Positions 1-9,597 of a stretch of DNA of 64,000 nucleotides are shown one piece after another. The stretch comes from Callipepla californica brunnescens (taxonomy: Eukaryota > Chordata > Aves > Galliformes > Odontophoridae). The stretch spans positions 1,505,501 through 1,569,500 of the forward strand of contig JALIRH010000063.1 of NCBI GenBank assembly GCA_023055505.1. The letters are read 5' to 3'. Numbering within the stretch: position 1 is the first letter of the stretch; every line of letters begins with the position of its first letter. A program made the position numbers and the translations under genes. The notes beneath the pieces are model-generated. The model saw only the letters and a program-made list of their open reading frames with translations. It had not been told where the DNA came from and made no database searches.

Positions 1-2750
1 GCAGGAAGCCTTGCAGAAAGGCCTCCTTGCCCCACATTACATCGTCTGCTCTTTGAAGACAAGGCTGAGTGGTTACTTCAAAGCTCACTTTGCTTTTTTT
101 TTCATCTTTGTTGGGAATTCAGTTTAGAAAAGTGACATTCTGAGAAAGAAATACAAACAAGGGAACAAATGCAGTGCTTTGGACACATCCAACCCAGTGA
201 CCCTTGGCAGCCATGGCAGTGGCCCAGCAGTGGGGACAACCCCACTAACCTCTGGCCAGGGCAGAAGGTGGCTGACTGAAAAGGAGATGATGAAGTCACA
301 CCTCAATACAGTAATGACAGAGATCCTTTCTCTCAGATGCCCTTGATAGGGATGGATGCCTTGGGTGGAATTTGTCAGCTTAGACAGAAAAATGTTTGTT
401 CCTCCTGGCTTTCTGTTGCTTCTGCACCAACACAGCCCTTATAGCCCCCACATGAAATCCCACAACTCCCATTTTCCTTAATTTTAGACTTCATAAAATT
501 TGCCCTTGGAGTGTAAGGAGCTCTGGTTGCATGCTGGGCACAATGCACAAAGTCCAGCAGGTTCCTCTGAAGTAGCCAGAATCTGCTCAACTTGGGGAGA
601 AGAAGCTCTCCAAATGGGGAAATTCCTGCCCACAGACTCTGTGACAGGGATGAGGACGTGCTCCAGGAAAATCCAGAAAGACCAAAATTAAAAATTAGTA
701 AGAAGAGAACAAAGAAATTCAGTTGAGCTATTCTGACATCTCAGGGTGGTCTCTTCATGCTCTGCAGGAGTCTTAGAAGAGAAAAGGCAGAAAACATATT
801 TTTGTCTTAAGCAGGTTTTTCTTTCCTTGCTATTCCACCTGTGTAATCATTCATGGATTTTGGTGTACAAACTCACAGAAGGCTGAAGAGCAATTGTTGC
901 TATTTATTAGTTTCCGACTGAAGTGAAGGGCAATAACCTTGCCTCCAAGGGCAGCATTTCCTTTGATTTTACATCTACAGCTATTGTAACAATCAACTTT
1001 CCTAACAGTATTTCACCAAGCTGAAGGCAGTGAGTAATGCTGCAATAAAAGGAATGATTTTTAAACACTTGGCAGCCTTTCATTTTCCTCCTGGACTGTC
1101 AGAGTGCCGGCAGCAGATGCTGCTCACACAGCCATCCAGCCTGCCCATTCCTCGGGCTCCCGGTGGATGGTGCTTTCCCTTTGTTTACTTTCAGAATGAA
1201 AAAAATCACATTGTACTGTAAGTTTGGGAATAGATCCTTGTGCAAATTATTAATGAGCTATACATTATGCATGGGGTGTTGTAGTGGTACAAAGCAATAT
1301 CTTGTAGGAGCGCATTTGCATCATGCAGACATTTAATCTACACACAGCCTTATGCACTGCCACTTAAAGTCTAGTTTCTCATGTGAAGAAAACATTGAAT
1401 TTTCACAGCCTGCTGCAGGGAGGTGTGCTGCAATGGCCGGAGCCCTGCTGTCAGTGCAACCTGTGCCTTCCAAACACCAGGCATCAGGTAGGAGAAGATC
1501 CCTGCAGGTGATCCTGAGCAACAGATCATCCTTGAAGACCTGCCTCTACTCCGGGAACAGGCTGTGGCACTCCAAGCAGACCCTGCAGCTCTGTGTCCAG
1601 ATGTGGCGGTCGGGCAACCAGAGCTCAGAGCATCAGGAACGGGCAGCCGTTTGTGACATGAAACTGTCTTTCATCCACATGTTAGGCTGAGCTTTCTTTC
1701 AGTACATAGTTGATGAAACTCTTCTGAAACTGGACAATAGAAATGCTTTCTCTTTCACTGTTCTTTTCTAAGTATCTTTTACCAAGCACAGGATTTTCCT
1801 CTTGAATGCTTAAATGCAGTGCTTGAACATGCAGTTAATAATGACAGCAGAGACTGTATTTTCAGGAGAAACAAATCTTTTGGAATTTTATGAAGCACAG
1901 ACCTCATTCAGTCCTTGTGCTTCTGCCCTGCTGCATCAGGACCACAAGACATCCCTCAGCTCTCACCAAAGCACTTGAGAGTTTGAAAAACACAAACTCA
2001 AAAGCCAAAGGCATTTGCCTTTTGTCAGGAACTTTCATTTCTTGTGGAAGGCAGAAAGCACTCACAGAAGTTCAAACTCCACTTCCCTTTGGGACAGGGC
2101 AGGTTCAAGCAGAATTGAAGTAACACTCTTCACTTGGCTGTGATCTCACACAAGGTAAGCCTATGTTACTTCAGCTTTTATTTCTATGTACAAGAAAAGA
2201 TAAAAAAAGTTCTTTGTGGACATAGCAATCTATCTTTTGCGTTATTTCCAGTAGTATAGGCTACTTTTGAATGCTTATTCACTTAAAGGCCTTCCTGACA
2301 CTAACAGACCCCTATCTGTTCAGCACTATCCAATTTCTCAAATCTGAGAAATCACTCAATTTTATGGCAAAGCTTCAGAGTGTGAAAACTGGAGATTATG
2401 ACATTTCGTGCCTGTTTACATTCCGTTACTGACAGACTAAAACAGTTACAGCAAAAAAGTTTCCCAGCTGATCACCAGCCTTACAGACAGGTGCAACACC
2501 TACACGAGTCCAGAAGCACCAGTACCCAAATGCATATTAAGAACAGACCAAGCATTGTGTTTTATTTCTTTCTGTGCTAACTTTGCCTTCTGAGAAAGGT
2601 TGAAATAATGTCCAGATCCTGGCTCTTGCATTGTAGCATGAGCAGAGAGAGCAGAACTCACCTCTTTCTGTCCTGGTTGCGTGGGCTTGCCATCTCAAAC
2701 AGGGATCTACAGGAAGAATTTATTTTCCTGATCTGGAAATGTACAGGTGG

Positions 2751-2791
2751 AATGATTAGCATGAATGATGATTAGCATATGAATGATTAGC
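2751..2791. repeat. Short tandem repeat, three copies of an AATGATTAGCA-like unit
   Basis: The unit AATGATTAGCAT occurs three times in 41 bases with small spacers (near 2751, 2766 and 2781). It looks like a local slippage or duplication product. No function is suggested by its surroundings. Confidence 0.6.
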
Positions 2792-4392
2792 AAACCTCGT
2801 TAAGAAAACGGTCATTCTATACAAACAGAAAGATGGACAGTGCCATATTCAGCCCAAGGGACGCAGTGACCTAGGAGCTCAGGACCCCCACCCTCATGCA
2901 CGCAGAGAGCTCTGCCCAGTGTCAGCAGACAGGACACAGCTGCACTTTGCCTCTGTGGCAGCATCCGTGGGACTAAAAATATTTTGTCCTGTGCCCCGGT
3001 GGCTGCACAGGACAAAGCCATGCACTGGAGCTGCAGCCAAGTCATCGTTTGCTCTCCTCTGGTGGTCCTCTGAAGGGAAACATCAGTAGTTTTAGACGAT
3101 CGCATCAGGGGACACCTCCCTCTATAAATGCAATAGAAGATGATGCCTGTGAACTTTCCTGAGCTGTGTGCCTGTTGAGCGGCACAAGAAGATACCCATA
3201 TTCACTGACTTCCTGCCAGCTGTCTCCTTCAGTGGGAGAAAAGGTGCTGATTCACACAGCGCATATGCTCTGGGCTACCAATGACGACGTCAGGTAGCAC
3301 ACAGGGGCTGGCCCTGATGCTGAAGGAGCATCTGTTGATTTTCCTCCCTGGTGTGTATCGGGGCACGTCGGGACTTCTCCAAGCGGAGCAACGCTAACCC
3401 ACAGTAGAGCAAATGAAAAGCTGGTGTTTGGAATCTGGTTCTTCAAAAAGGGGTGTTGTGGTTAATTGTTTGTTGGTTTTCTTAATTAACATCCTCAACG
3501 TGGCGATGAATGTCTAGGCATTTCATTTTGTTTTGCTGAAGTACATGCATTTATGCTCCTTGACTCAAATTCTGCTTACTGCTTAAACGGCTCTGTGTTC
3601 TAATTAGTCAAAAATAATGAATGGGCTGTTGAGTAGTGCAGCTCTTCATTCTGCTTTGACTTCTTTACTGCTTTTCTGCAGTACTTGGCAAACCTTACAA
3701 ATAATACCATAGCTCTCCCTAATCAAATTTCTACAGACAAACTTTGGCGTTCAGATCTTGCCTTTTTGGGATGTGAGCGTGGGCAGGATCTCTAAAGAGA
3801 GCCTACAGTCCCAACACAGACAGACCTGTTAAAAGGCAAAACCTGCCACAATTTCTTCTGCATCTGTCAAAACCAGAGCTCCACATTACACAAGATGCGA
3901 GCAACAAAAGCATTGGAAGAAATACAGAGCGTAGTCCTGTGCTCTGGTTCAGCTAGAAGCAATTAACAAACAGTTTGCGAGCCAGACTGACTGGTGTAAT
4001 ATCCTGCTATTTAATTAACCCTATTATTTCTAGCACAACAGTTGTAAAAATCAGAACTTATACATGGGAGTACAAAATAATGCAAGATTAGCAAGCTTCT
4101 AGCTCATCATATGAAGGACAAGCTGTTAGCACTGGAGGTACTATAGAGAGCAGCAGCACCCCTGCAGGCTCCAGCAGACGTGTGCTTCCACAGAGGGGTG
4201 CATGGAGCTTCCCCTACCTGTCCTGAGGCTCCCAGCTCCGCAGTGTGAACCCAGCATGTCTCTGTGGATGAGAATCTACAGCTAGACAGTTAAAAAAGGT
4301 GTCAGACTAATGTTAGAACAGGTGTTTCTGCTTCCTCGTGTCAGACAGACTGGAAATTCACCACTAAACCCCCTCCCTCCACGCGCCCCAAA

Positions 4393-4420
4393 CCCCCCCC
4401 CCCCAAAAAAAAAAAAAAAA
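4393..4420. repeat. Poly(C) run joined to poly(A) run
   Basis: Twelve C are followed directly by sixteen A. Such composite homopolymers arise by slippage and are prone to length error in assemblies. It is not preceded by a recognisable retroposon. Confidence 0.85.
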
Positions 4421-4742
4421 GCAGACATAAAACAAACAAATGAAAGACAACAGAAAAAATATTTTTCCATTTACTTGCAGAAGTTATCAAACTATGAACT
4501 CTCATGGTTTTGAACAACACAAGATAAGGATATGAACAATGTCAAATAATTTATTTACAGAGCTCTTTGATAATTGCACTATACAGTACGAAGACATTCT
4601 GGTGTTAACTGGTTCTCTATGCTATCTACTGTACATTTTGCTGGGTCAGTCTCTGTGCACAAATTTCAGACAGGCAGAGTCATCTGGGCTCTCCAGCCTA
4701 GTTCCTCATCGTCTGTTTTGGAGCAGCTGGGCATCATCTCAC

Positions 4743-4817
4743 TTGAAGGTGGGGTTACGGGAGAAGACTGAGGAAAATAAATGCTCCAGGTCCCTCTTGA
4801 CCTGAAGAGGCTTTGAC
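4743..4817 (-). CDS. Candidate internal exon, function unknown
   Basis: On the minus strand a strong acceptor (pyrimidine tract ending TTTTGCAG at 4818-4825) is followed by 75 open bases and an AA/GTGAGA donor. One frame is open across the exon and reads S-K-P-L-Q-V-K-R-D-L-E-H-L-F-S-S-V-F-S. It enters with two bases from a previous exon and leaves with two, so the exon is phase-symmetric. It lies 245 bases downstream of the exon copy ending at 5062, but that exon would leave in phase 0, which does not match. I do not recognise the peptide. It could be an exon of the same MROH-like cluster or a chance pairing of splice signals. Confidence 0.3.
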
Positions 4818-5061
4818 CTGCAAAAGAGAAAGCTGTGTATAAACAGGTCTACCGTTTGGTCGCAACCTCCAACTCAGGCATTTTTGTCAGAACCCCGCTG
4901 CTGTTTTCACTCAAGAAGTGGCTTGTGAAAGAAATGCAGATGCAGAGCATTTCCTGGGGCATTCCAGGGCATTTTCCATTGCCCCGTCTTACTTGACGGG
5001 AGCACGCCTCTCTGCCAGGAGAACACTGAGTGCTGGGCCATGTGCAGAGATGCTGACGTAC

Positions 5062-5203
5062 ATTCCCCTGCACAGTAGATGCGTCCTCTTCTCCCTGACG
5101 ATCTTCCGGCTGGTCACATCTTTCCCAGAGCCACCGTTCTTCTGCAGCATCAGGTACTGATGCGGCCGCCTCCTGGATGAGGGGGTGAAGTCCAAGGACT
5201 CGT
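5062..5203 (-). CDS. Exon of an MROH-cluster-like gene, copy 1 of a repeated exon
   Basis: The minus-strand exon is bounded by acceptor TTCACTGTAG and donor AAT/GTACGT. It is 142 bases long; one base completes the incoming codon, then 47 codons follow, ending in phase 0. The peptide starts V-L-G-L-H-P-L-I-Q and ends G-E-E-D-A-S-T-V-Q-G-N, acidic in its second half. Two homologous copies exist in the window, at about 5493-5556 (same strand) and 62102-62312 (opposite strand). The function of this module is unknown. It sits downstream of the C-terminal exons of an MROH-family gene on the same strand, so it may be an early exon of the next gene in a tandem array. That link is inferred from position only. 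Confidence 0.5.
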
Positions 5204-5492
5204 CTACAGTGAAGACAAAAGAAGTTTCTGTTATCACTAGCCACAAGCTATCAACTATCTTGCAGTTCACTAACCACCAAGATAAGAACTACCCTGCTAT
5301 CCACCGTTTCACTACCCACTACTCTCAGCCCCCAACAGCCCCCCCGATGGGGGCTGCCCTCCCTCTGCCCCTGCACAGCCCACACGGGGCTGCCAGCCCA
5401 TCAGCTGCAGGTGCCCTGTTGGGGCCACAGCTGTAAGCAGGGCACTATAGAGCTGCTGGGGGCTGCCAGGGAGGCGGCTGCATCATGCGTAC

Positions 5493-5556
5493 CTTCCTCT
5501 GAGCAGAAGGCGCGTCTTCTTCTCCGTGACGCTCTTCTGGCAGGACCGAGGAAGAT
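5493..5556 (-). pseudogene. Truncated copy 2 of the repeated exon
   Basis: The minus strand encodes V-L-P-E-E-R-H-G-E-E-D-A-P-S-A-Q-R-K, followed by a consensus AAG/GTACGC donor at the same place as in the 5062-5203 copy. It matches the plus-strand copy at 62191-62246 even better, sharing V-L-P-x-E-x-H-G-E-E. The 5' part of the exon is not recognisable; a minus-strand CR1 piece begins about 50 bases upstream. The upper boundary is uncertain: AG sites exist at 5557 and 5561. It is most likely an exon cut short by repeat insertion or deletion, though a shorter functional exon cannot be excluded. Confidence 0.45.
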
Positions 5557-5599
5557 CTACCTGCCCAACACTGATCTCGCTATTCCCTGCTTCCTCATC

Positions 5600-5757
5600 C
5601 CTTTAGAGATAGTTCTCTGTAAAGCACGTTCCTCAGCGCGGTGTCTGAGTGTTCCTTGAATACCTGCAGGGTTGGTGAGTGCACCACCTCCCTGGGCTGC
5701 CCATTCCAGGGCCTGACCACTCTTTTGGAGAAGAACTATTTCCTAGCATCCAGATGA
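5600..5757 (-). mobile_element. CR1 LINE fragment (3' part of the ORF region)
   Basis: Read on the minus strand, the sequence matches the CR1 segment encoding [14 protein letters not shown] and the following region. It carries the typical wording for 'agtggtcaggccctggaatgg' and 'gggaggtggtg'. Only about 160 bases remain and the 3' terminal tail is missing, so it is an old, truncated copy. It lies between the last MROH exon (5853) and the truncated exon copy at 5493-5556. Confidence 0.8.
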
Positions 5758-5852
5758 GTGGCACTTGAGCTTTAAAAACTAGCTGAAATTGTCTTTTTCT
5801 TTGTATTCTTTCTGTCTTTGCTCCCCTTCTTGCTGGGTGCCTTCCAGGGTGC

Positions 5853-6016
5853 TCAGCTGTTTGCCTGGGAGGAGCACCACGTCCTGCATGTGCTGCAGAG
5901 CCTGGAGAAGAGCTGCCAAGAGTCTCCCGGCGGCGAAGGTGCCTCCAGGACCTGGCGGGTCTGAAGGGCCAGCGAAGAGACAGACAGACTGGGATCTTGC
6001 TGTGCTCTGAGAAGGC
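5853..6016 (-). pseudogene. Last recognised MROH-like exon (exon H), frame-shifted
   Basis: The acceptor TTCTGTTTCCTCAG is followed by sequence whose best frame reads L-L-R-A-Q-Q-D-P-S-L-S-V-S-S-L-A-L-Q-T. This corresponds to the late MROH stretch usually ending P-S-V-R-S-L-A-x-Q-T. The preceding exon leaves in phase 0, and the family normally starts this exon with Ala-Leu in phase 0. Here one C seems to be missing after the first codon, so splicing gives a different frame. In the conserved frame a stop lies at the lower end near 5853. Either this gene copy is a pseudogene, or its C-terminus is read in the new frame. Confidence 0.6.
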
Positions 6017-6173
6017 CTGAGGAAACAGAAGAACAGAGGCACCATGAGAGCTGTGTACCTGCGGAGTGCCCAGCCCACTCCAGCCGTTGCCCCAGCCCTC
6101 CCCAGCGGCAGCAGGGAGCAGGGGACAGGCACGTCACCTGCCGGCTGCCATGACATCCCACTCCCTGGCTCAC

Positions 6174-6232
6174 CCCGTAGATGTCCTCTCTCTCAGCGTG
6201 CTGCTGATGTGCCACATGCCGTCCCAGGAGCC
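6174..6232 (-). CDS. MROH-like gene, exon G
   Basis: This 59-base exon lies between acceptor GTTTCCCCAG and donor GGG/GTGAGC. With one base from the previous exon it encodes G-L-L-G-R-H-V-A-H-Q-Q-H-A-E-R-E-D-I-Y-G. It continues the motif R-F-I-G-L-x-G-R-H, one of the most conserved stretches near the C-terminus of maestro-heat-like-repeat proteins. Entering and leaving phases (1 and 0) fit the neighbouring exons F and H at the nucleotide level. Confidence 0.8.
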
Positions 6233-6330
6233 CTGGGGAAACACGGCCCTGTCAGCAACCCCAGCTGCTCCCTGGGGTGCAGCATCGAGGGCTGGGGATG
6301 GGGTGGGGGAGCCTCAGTCTGGTGGCTCAC

Positions 6331-6436
6331 CGATGAATCTCACAGTCTCCTGCTGCAGGGGCTCCTGCGGGCTCTGTAGGTAGAGCAGGCTCTGGCCCAG
6401 GTAGTCCTGTGCTGCGTTCTTCCTCCTCCTGGACAG
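6331..6436 (-). CDS. MROH-like gene, exon F
   Basis: Acceptor CTGGCCAG and donor ATCG/GTGAGC delimit 106 bases. The peptide includes A-Q-D-Y-L-G-Q-S-L-L-Y-L-Q-S-P-Q-E-P and ends V-R-F-I. Family members carry the same run (a Y-L, then S-P-Q-E, then V-R-F-I-G) in the last HEAT-like repeats. The exon starts in phase 0 after exon E and leaves with one base. No stop or indel is visible. Confidence 0.85.
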
Positions 6437-6517
6437 CTGGCCAGGGAAGGGCACGGGGTCAGTGGGGTCAGTGCGGGGCAGCCCTGACCCTGTCCTGGGG
6501 CATGGGAATGTGCATAC

Positions 6518-6739
6518 CATGCACTCGCCGATCTGCCAGAGCTGCGCTGTCTGCACTGGGTGCTCCAGCCGCCTCCAGCACAGGAACCGTGCAGCACCAA
6601 GGAGGGCTTTCCAGGAGGCCTGCCAAACAGCTGAGATGCCACCGCAGCCCAAGCAGCAGCAGAGCCCGCGTGCCCCGGAGCCCAGGGGCAGCAGGGGCAA
6701 GCAGAGGTGGATGGAGAGCTGGCGCACCGTGCTGGACTC
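6518..6739 (-). CDS. MROH-like gene, exon E
   Basis: This exon of 222 bases (74 codons, phase 0 to 0) lies between acceptor TCGTCTGCAG and donor ATG/GTATGC. It begins E-S-S-T-V-R-Q-L-S-I-H-L and ends W-R-R-L-E-H-P-V-Q-T-A-Q-L-W-Q-I-G-E-C-M. The ending matches the MROH pattern R-F-L-x-W-R-x-L followed by Q-x-W-x-I-x-E-C. The middle is rich in Cys and Gly (C-C-C-L-G-C-G-G) where relatives usually have charged helical residues, which suggests local divergence. A GGAA-rich microsatellite lies just upstream of the acceptor. Confidence 0.85.
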
Positions 6740-6747
6740 CTGCAGAC

Positions 6748-6780
6748 GAGGAGGGAAGGAAGGAAGCAAGGAAGGAAGGA
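6748..6780. repeat. GGAA-type microsatellite in an MROH intron
   Basis: The 33 bases are a purine run of GGAA/GGAAG units. On the minus strand it supplies the pyrimidine-rich tract ahead of the exon E acceptor, so its length could affect splicing. Confidence 0.75.
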
Positions 6781-7076
6781 CGTCACTTTTAAGCAGCTTC
6801 AAGCCCATGGTGAGCAGAGCCAGCACCACCAAGCTAGTGGGGGCAGAATCTGTGAGCTGTCAGGCTGCAGGCAGATGTCAGGGATGGCCACAGAACTGCT
6901 CCAAAGCGTGCAAGCTCTGCCCTGCAGAAAGTCTGCCCAGGGGCACGCAGCGCCTGGTACTGGGGGCGGGCCAGGAAGTCCCCTGGTGCGCTGTCACAGG
7001 GCAGCAGGCATGGGCACACTGGGGTGGTTCCACATCTCTGGGGTGCTGGGGACTCCCTACATCAATACATCGTTAC

Positions 7077-7256
7077 GTCATTAAAGGGCGCTGGGAGCTT
7101 GTCCATCAGCTCCAGAGAGAAGAAGCTGAGTTCCTTTCCCTCCAGGAACTGCAGCAGGTTGCCAAGTATCAGCAGGACAGTGGCACAGATGTTGCTGTCT
7201 GTGTCCTGCAGGTCCTGCTCCACAATCCACTTCAGGAAGCTGATCATTGTCTCTGC
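7077..7256 (-). CDS. MROH-like gene, exon D
   Basis: This exon has 180 bases, 60 codons, phase 0 to 0. The acceptor is CTGTTTTTCCCACAG and the donor GAC/GTAACG, which is weaker than the others. The peptide runs from A-E-T-M-I-S-F-L-K-W-I to K-L-P-A-P-F-N-D-V and contains L-L-I-L-G-N-L-L-Q-F-L-E-G. It looks like a pair of amphipathic helices, as expected of a HEAT-like repeat. The stretch resembles the MROH region with an A-L-x-x-L-G-N-L signature. It is open throughout. Confidence 0.85.
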
Positions 7257-7442
7257 CTGTGGGAAAAACAGCCCATCCTTTTGGTACGGCAGCAAGCACA
7301 GCGTGGGCTAAAGCACTCCTGTAGCAGGCTCCCTGCTGGCTTGTCAGGGTGGGACAGTGCGCTGCCAGCAGGCCCCACACAGCCCCGAGGACAGCAGGCA
7401 GTGATGGGATGGGCAGAGAGCACAGAGATGAACCCTGCTCAC

Positions 7443-7580
7443 CGTGTCCTGCCTCTTGCTGAGCTGGAGGATGCCCCTGAGCACCAGCTGCTGCATGGCC
7501 CTGCTCTGGCTCTGCAGACAGGTGTGAAAGAGTTTCATGACTGACCACAGCTCCTCTTCCAGGTCCGTGCACTCCAGCAT
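7443..7580 (-). CDS. MROH-like gene, exon C
   Basis: This exon has 138 bases, 46 codons, phase 0 to 0, with acceptor TGTGTTGCAG and donor ACG/GTGAGC. It reads M-L-E-C-T-D-L-E-E-E-L-W-S-V and continues with H-T-C-L-Q-S-Q-S and M-Q-Q-L-V-L-R-G-I-L-Q-L. Helical, Leu-rich composition and the position between exons B and D fit the MROH HEAT-repeat array. The apparent initial ATG is an internal methionine, because the exon follows directly from exon B in frame. Confidence 0.85.
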
Positions 7581-7734
7581 CTGCAACACACGTGGCTCTT
7601 AGTGCGGGATCCAACAATCAGCTTGGGGAAAGACAGCAGGGCACAGCCAAGCCTGGCCCTGACGGAGGACACAGGGCTTGTGCCACTAGTGGCCTTGCAG
7701 CCCCGAGTTCGCTGCTTCTGCAGCTGTTGCTCAC

Positions 7735-7849
7735 CTCAATGAGGAATACCATGGGCACCATGTCTGGGCAGCAGGAGCTGGGGCTGAGCAGCTCAATGAG
7801 ATGGTGGAAGATGGAGCCACGCAGAGCACCAGGCAGTTCACTCATCACC
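7735..7849 (-). CDS. MROH-like gene, exon B
   Basis: This exon of 115 bases has acceptor CCCTGCCAG and donor GAG/GTGAGC. One base completes the Arg codon from exon A; then come 38 codons reading V-M-S-E-L-P-G-A-L-R-G-S-I-F-H-H-L-I-E-L-L and ending M-V-F-L-I-E. It leaves in phase 0. The motif run around I-F-H-H-L-x-x-L-L and F-L-I-E is typical of maestro-heat-like-repeat proteins. It is intact. Confidence 0.85.
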
Positions 7850-8007
7850 CTGGCAGGGATGAGAAGGCACCGTCACCCATGAACCAGGGGACACAGCTCC
7901 GTCTGTGCAGCCCTCTTGCCAGCGCCACAAGGGCCACAGGCTGTGGTGCTGTGGCAGCACTTTCTCCAATTGGGACACTCTAGCCACCGTGAGGAAGGAG
8001 TTCTCAC

Positions 8008-8155
8008 CTGGCCACCACCTGCACACCCTGGAGGTGGGTCATGGTACTGAGAAGCGCGTCCCAGCCGTCCTGCTCCCGAATGGCCTCCACCTGCCTCTGG
8101 AAGCCCACTCCTTTCCAGCAGGCAGAAACCACACCAGCAGAAGCAGGCTCCACGC
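8008..8155 (-). CDS. MROH-like gene, exon A (first exon visible)
   Basis: The donor CCAG/GTGAG is clear; the acceptor is most likely TGTTTTGCAG at 8156-8165. The conserved part reads V-E-A-I-R-E-Q-D-G-W-D-A-L-L and then T-H-L-Q-G-V-Q-V-V-A-R. This matches the MROH feature of a Trp-containing helix followed by L-x-G-V-x-L-L-A-R. The exon ends on AG of an Arg codon finished by exon B. Human family members are long proteins with many more exons upstream. No upstream exon is visible between 8190 and 9600, so the gene is either incomplete here or has a distant 5' part. These proteins consist of HEAT-like helical repeats; their biochemical role is poorly defined. Confidence 0.8.
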
Positions 8156-8189
8156 CTGCAAAACACTGACTGATCATACTTAACATATA

Positions 8190-9595
8190 AGCATCTGTTT
8201 TCTTGCTTCAGATAATTGTATCCTTGGGAGGCAAATTAAAAAGAGGAAGAAAATAAAATTCGAATTTAGTTTTAAGTCACTCACTGTTTGCCAGCATTTT
8301 TTTTCTTCCTATAGAAGAGCAGTGACTGAGCACAGATAGCACTGCAGTGGTCCTGTCAGGCAGCACACCACATTACTCACATCCTGTTCCCCCTAATGTG
8401 CATCGCTTTCCAGGAATGACAGTGTCATAGCACTTGCACTTTTTACTGTAGTCTTTTCTTTTCACCTCTTCCTTTTCTCTGCATCCACTGAAATCTGTGT
8501 GAACACCTGAGAATATATATGACACGTGCGCTGAGGCTCCTCACACATCAGCAGTCTGCCTAAAGCACTGCGTCCATGGGCTGACCATCATTATAAGGCG
8601 CCCAACTAGCTGATGCTGTTGCTTCATTTTTGCTTCCTGGATTTATTTCCCCCTTGATGTGACAGTCCATTCTCCCTTGCTCACTGTCACCATTTTCTGT
8701 TTCATGCTGACGTTCAGTCACTCAGGCTCTTCAACAGTGAACCAGGAGGCCCTGCAAGTCACCTGCAGGTAGTTGCATCTTAAAGCAAAATCAGCACTCA
8801 CAAACCAAATGTACTACGTTTGTTTAATTTGGTGTTCTAGTTCTTTACAGAAAACAGAGAATGCATAAAGCACCAACATTTTGATTGCCCTTGCTGTGCT
8901 CTGTTTGCTGAGGATATGCTGAAAGCACTATACCCAGAGTTTTGGATTATGGATTTTCTGTTGGTGTCATTTCCTTGGGCTCTATGTCTAAGTGAATCTC
9001 TTGGGACGGCCCATCTTGATATGCTTTGTTTATCTCAGCCCAGTCACTCTCCAGATGGTTAAAGCTATCCTGACTCCTTCAGCAAGATGAGGGAGGGTGT
9101 GTGCCCCTGAGAGCAAGATGGGCTGCTGAGCTGCACCACCCAGCACTGCGAAAGCACCAAGAAAAATGCCAGGTTTCCTGGTTTTCTTCACAAGGATATG
9201 ATTCCTGTCCAGGAACATGGGGTGAACAAGATTTCCTGTCCCTGCTGCTGGCAACCCAAGTCCAGCACACAGTGTGCTTTGCAGCAAAAGGGATTTCAAC
9301 CCTGGTCCCCTAAGCCTAAGTCTATAACAAAGAACTCAAGATCAGATTGCAAAAGAGCTGGTACTGCTAACTGTGAACAGATTTCAAGAGTTCCATGTAT
9401 ATGGAGTACTTCTTGAGTTTCTGACCACAGAAAACACCAAACACTAAACCTTTTCAAAAGCCCTGATGCCTCAAACAGTGCTACAGATTATATTGAAAGA
9501 TCTTCTTAATATTTCAAGGTTTTTTCAGTGGTAAGCTATTAAAACTAACTGATTTTGCTTGGAAAACTTGAAACCAAGACAGGCAAACTATGAAA
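8190..9595. other. Non-coding stretch upstream of the MROH-like exons
   Basis: I looked here for the missing 5' exons of the minus-strand MROH-like gene and found none with family motifs. The stretch is AT-richer than the gene block. No repeat family was recognised. Confidence 0.5.
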
Positions 9596-9597
9596 AA

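Larger units (their letters stand above)
1..4742. other. Non-coding stretch, no gene recognised
   Basis: No open frame here has a recognisable domain, and none pairs with convincing splice sites. Base composition is mixed, with AT-rich parts. The only structures I can point to are a small triple repeat near 2751 and a C/A homopolymer junction near 4393. It may be intergenic or intronic DNA next to the minus-strand gene that follows. Confidence 0.6.

Noticed and set aside
6462..7544. 360-codon plus-strand open frame, the longest in the window
   Set aside because: It lies across introns and exons of the minus-strand MROH-like gene in antisense, in GC-rich DNA. The opposite strand has family motifs and consistent splice phases, so this is a shadow frame.
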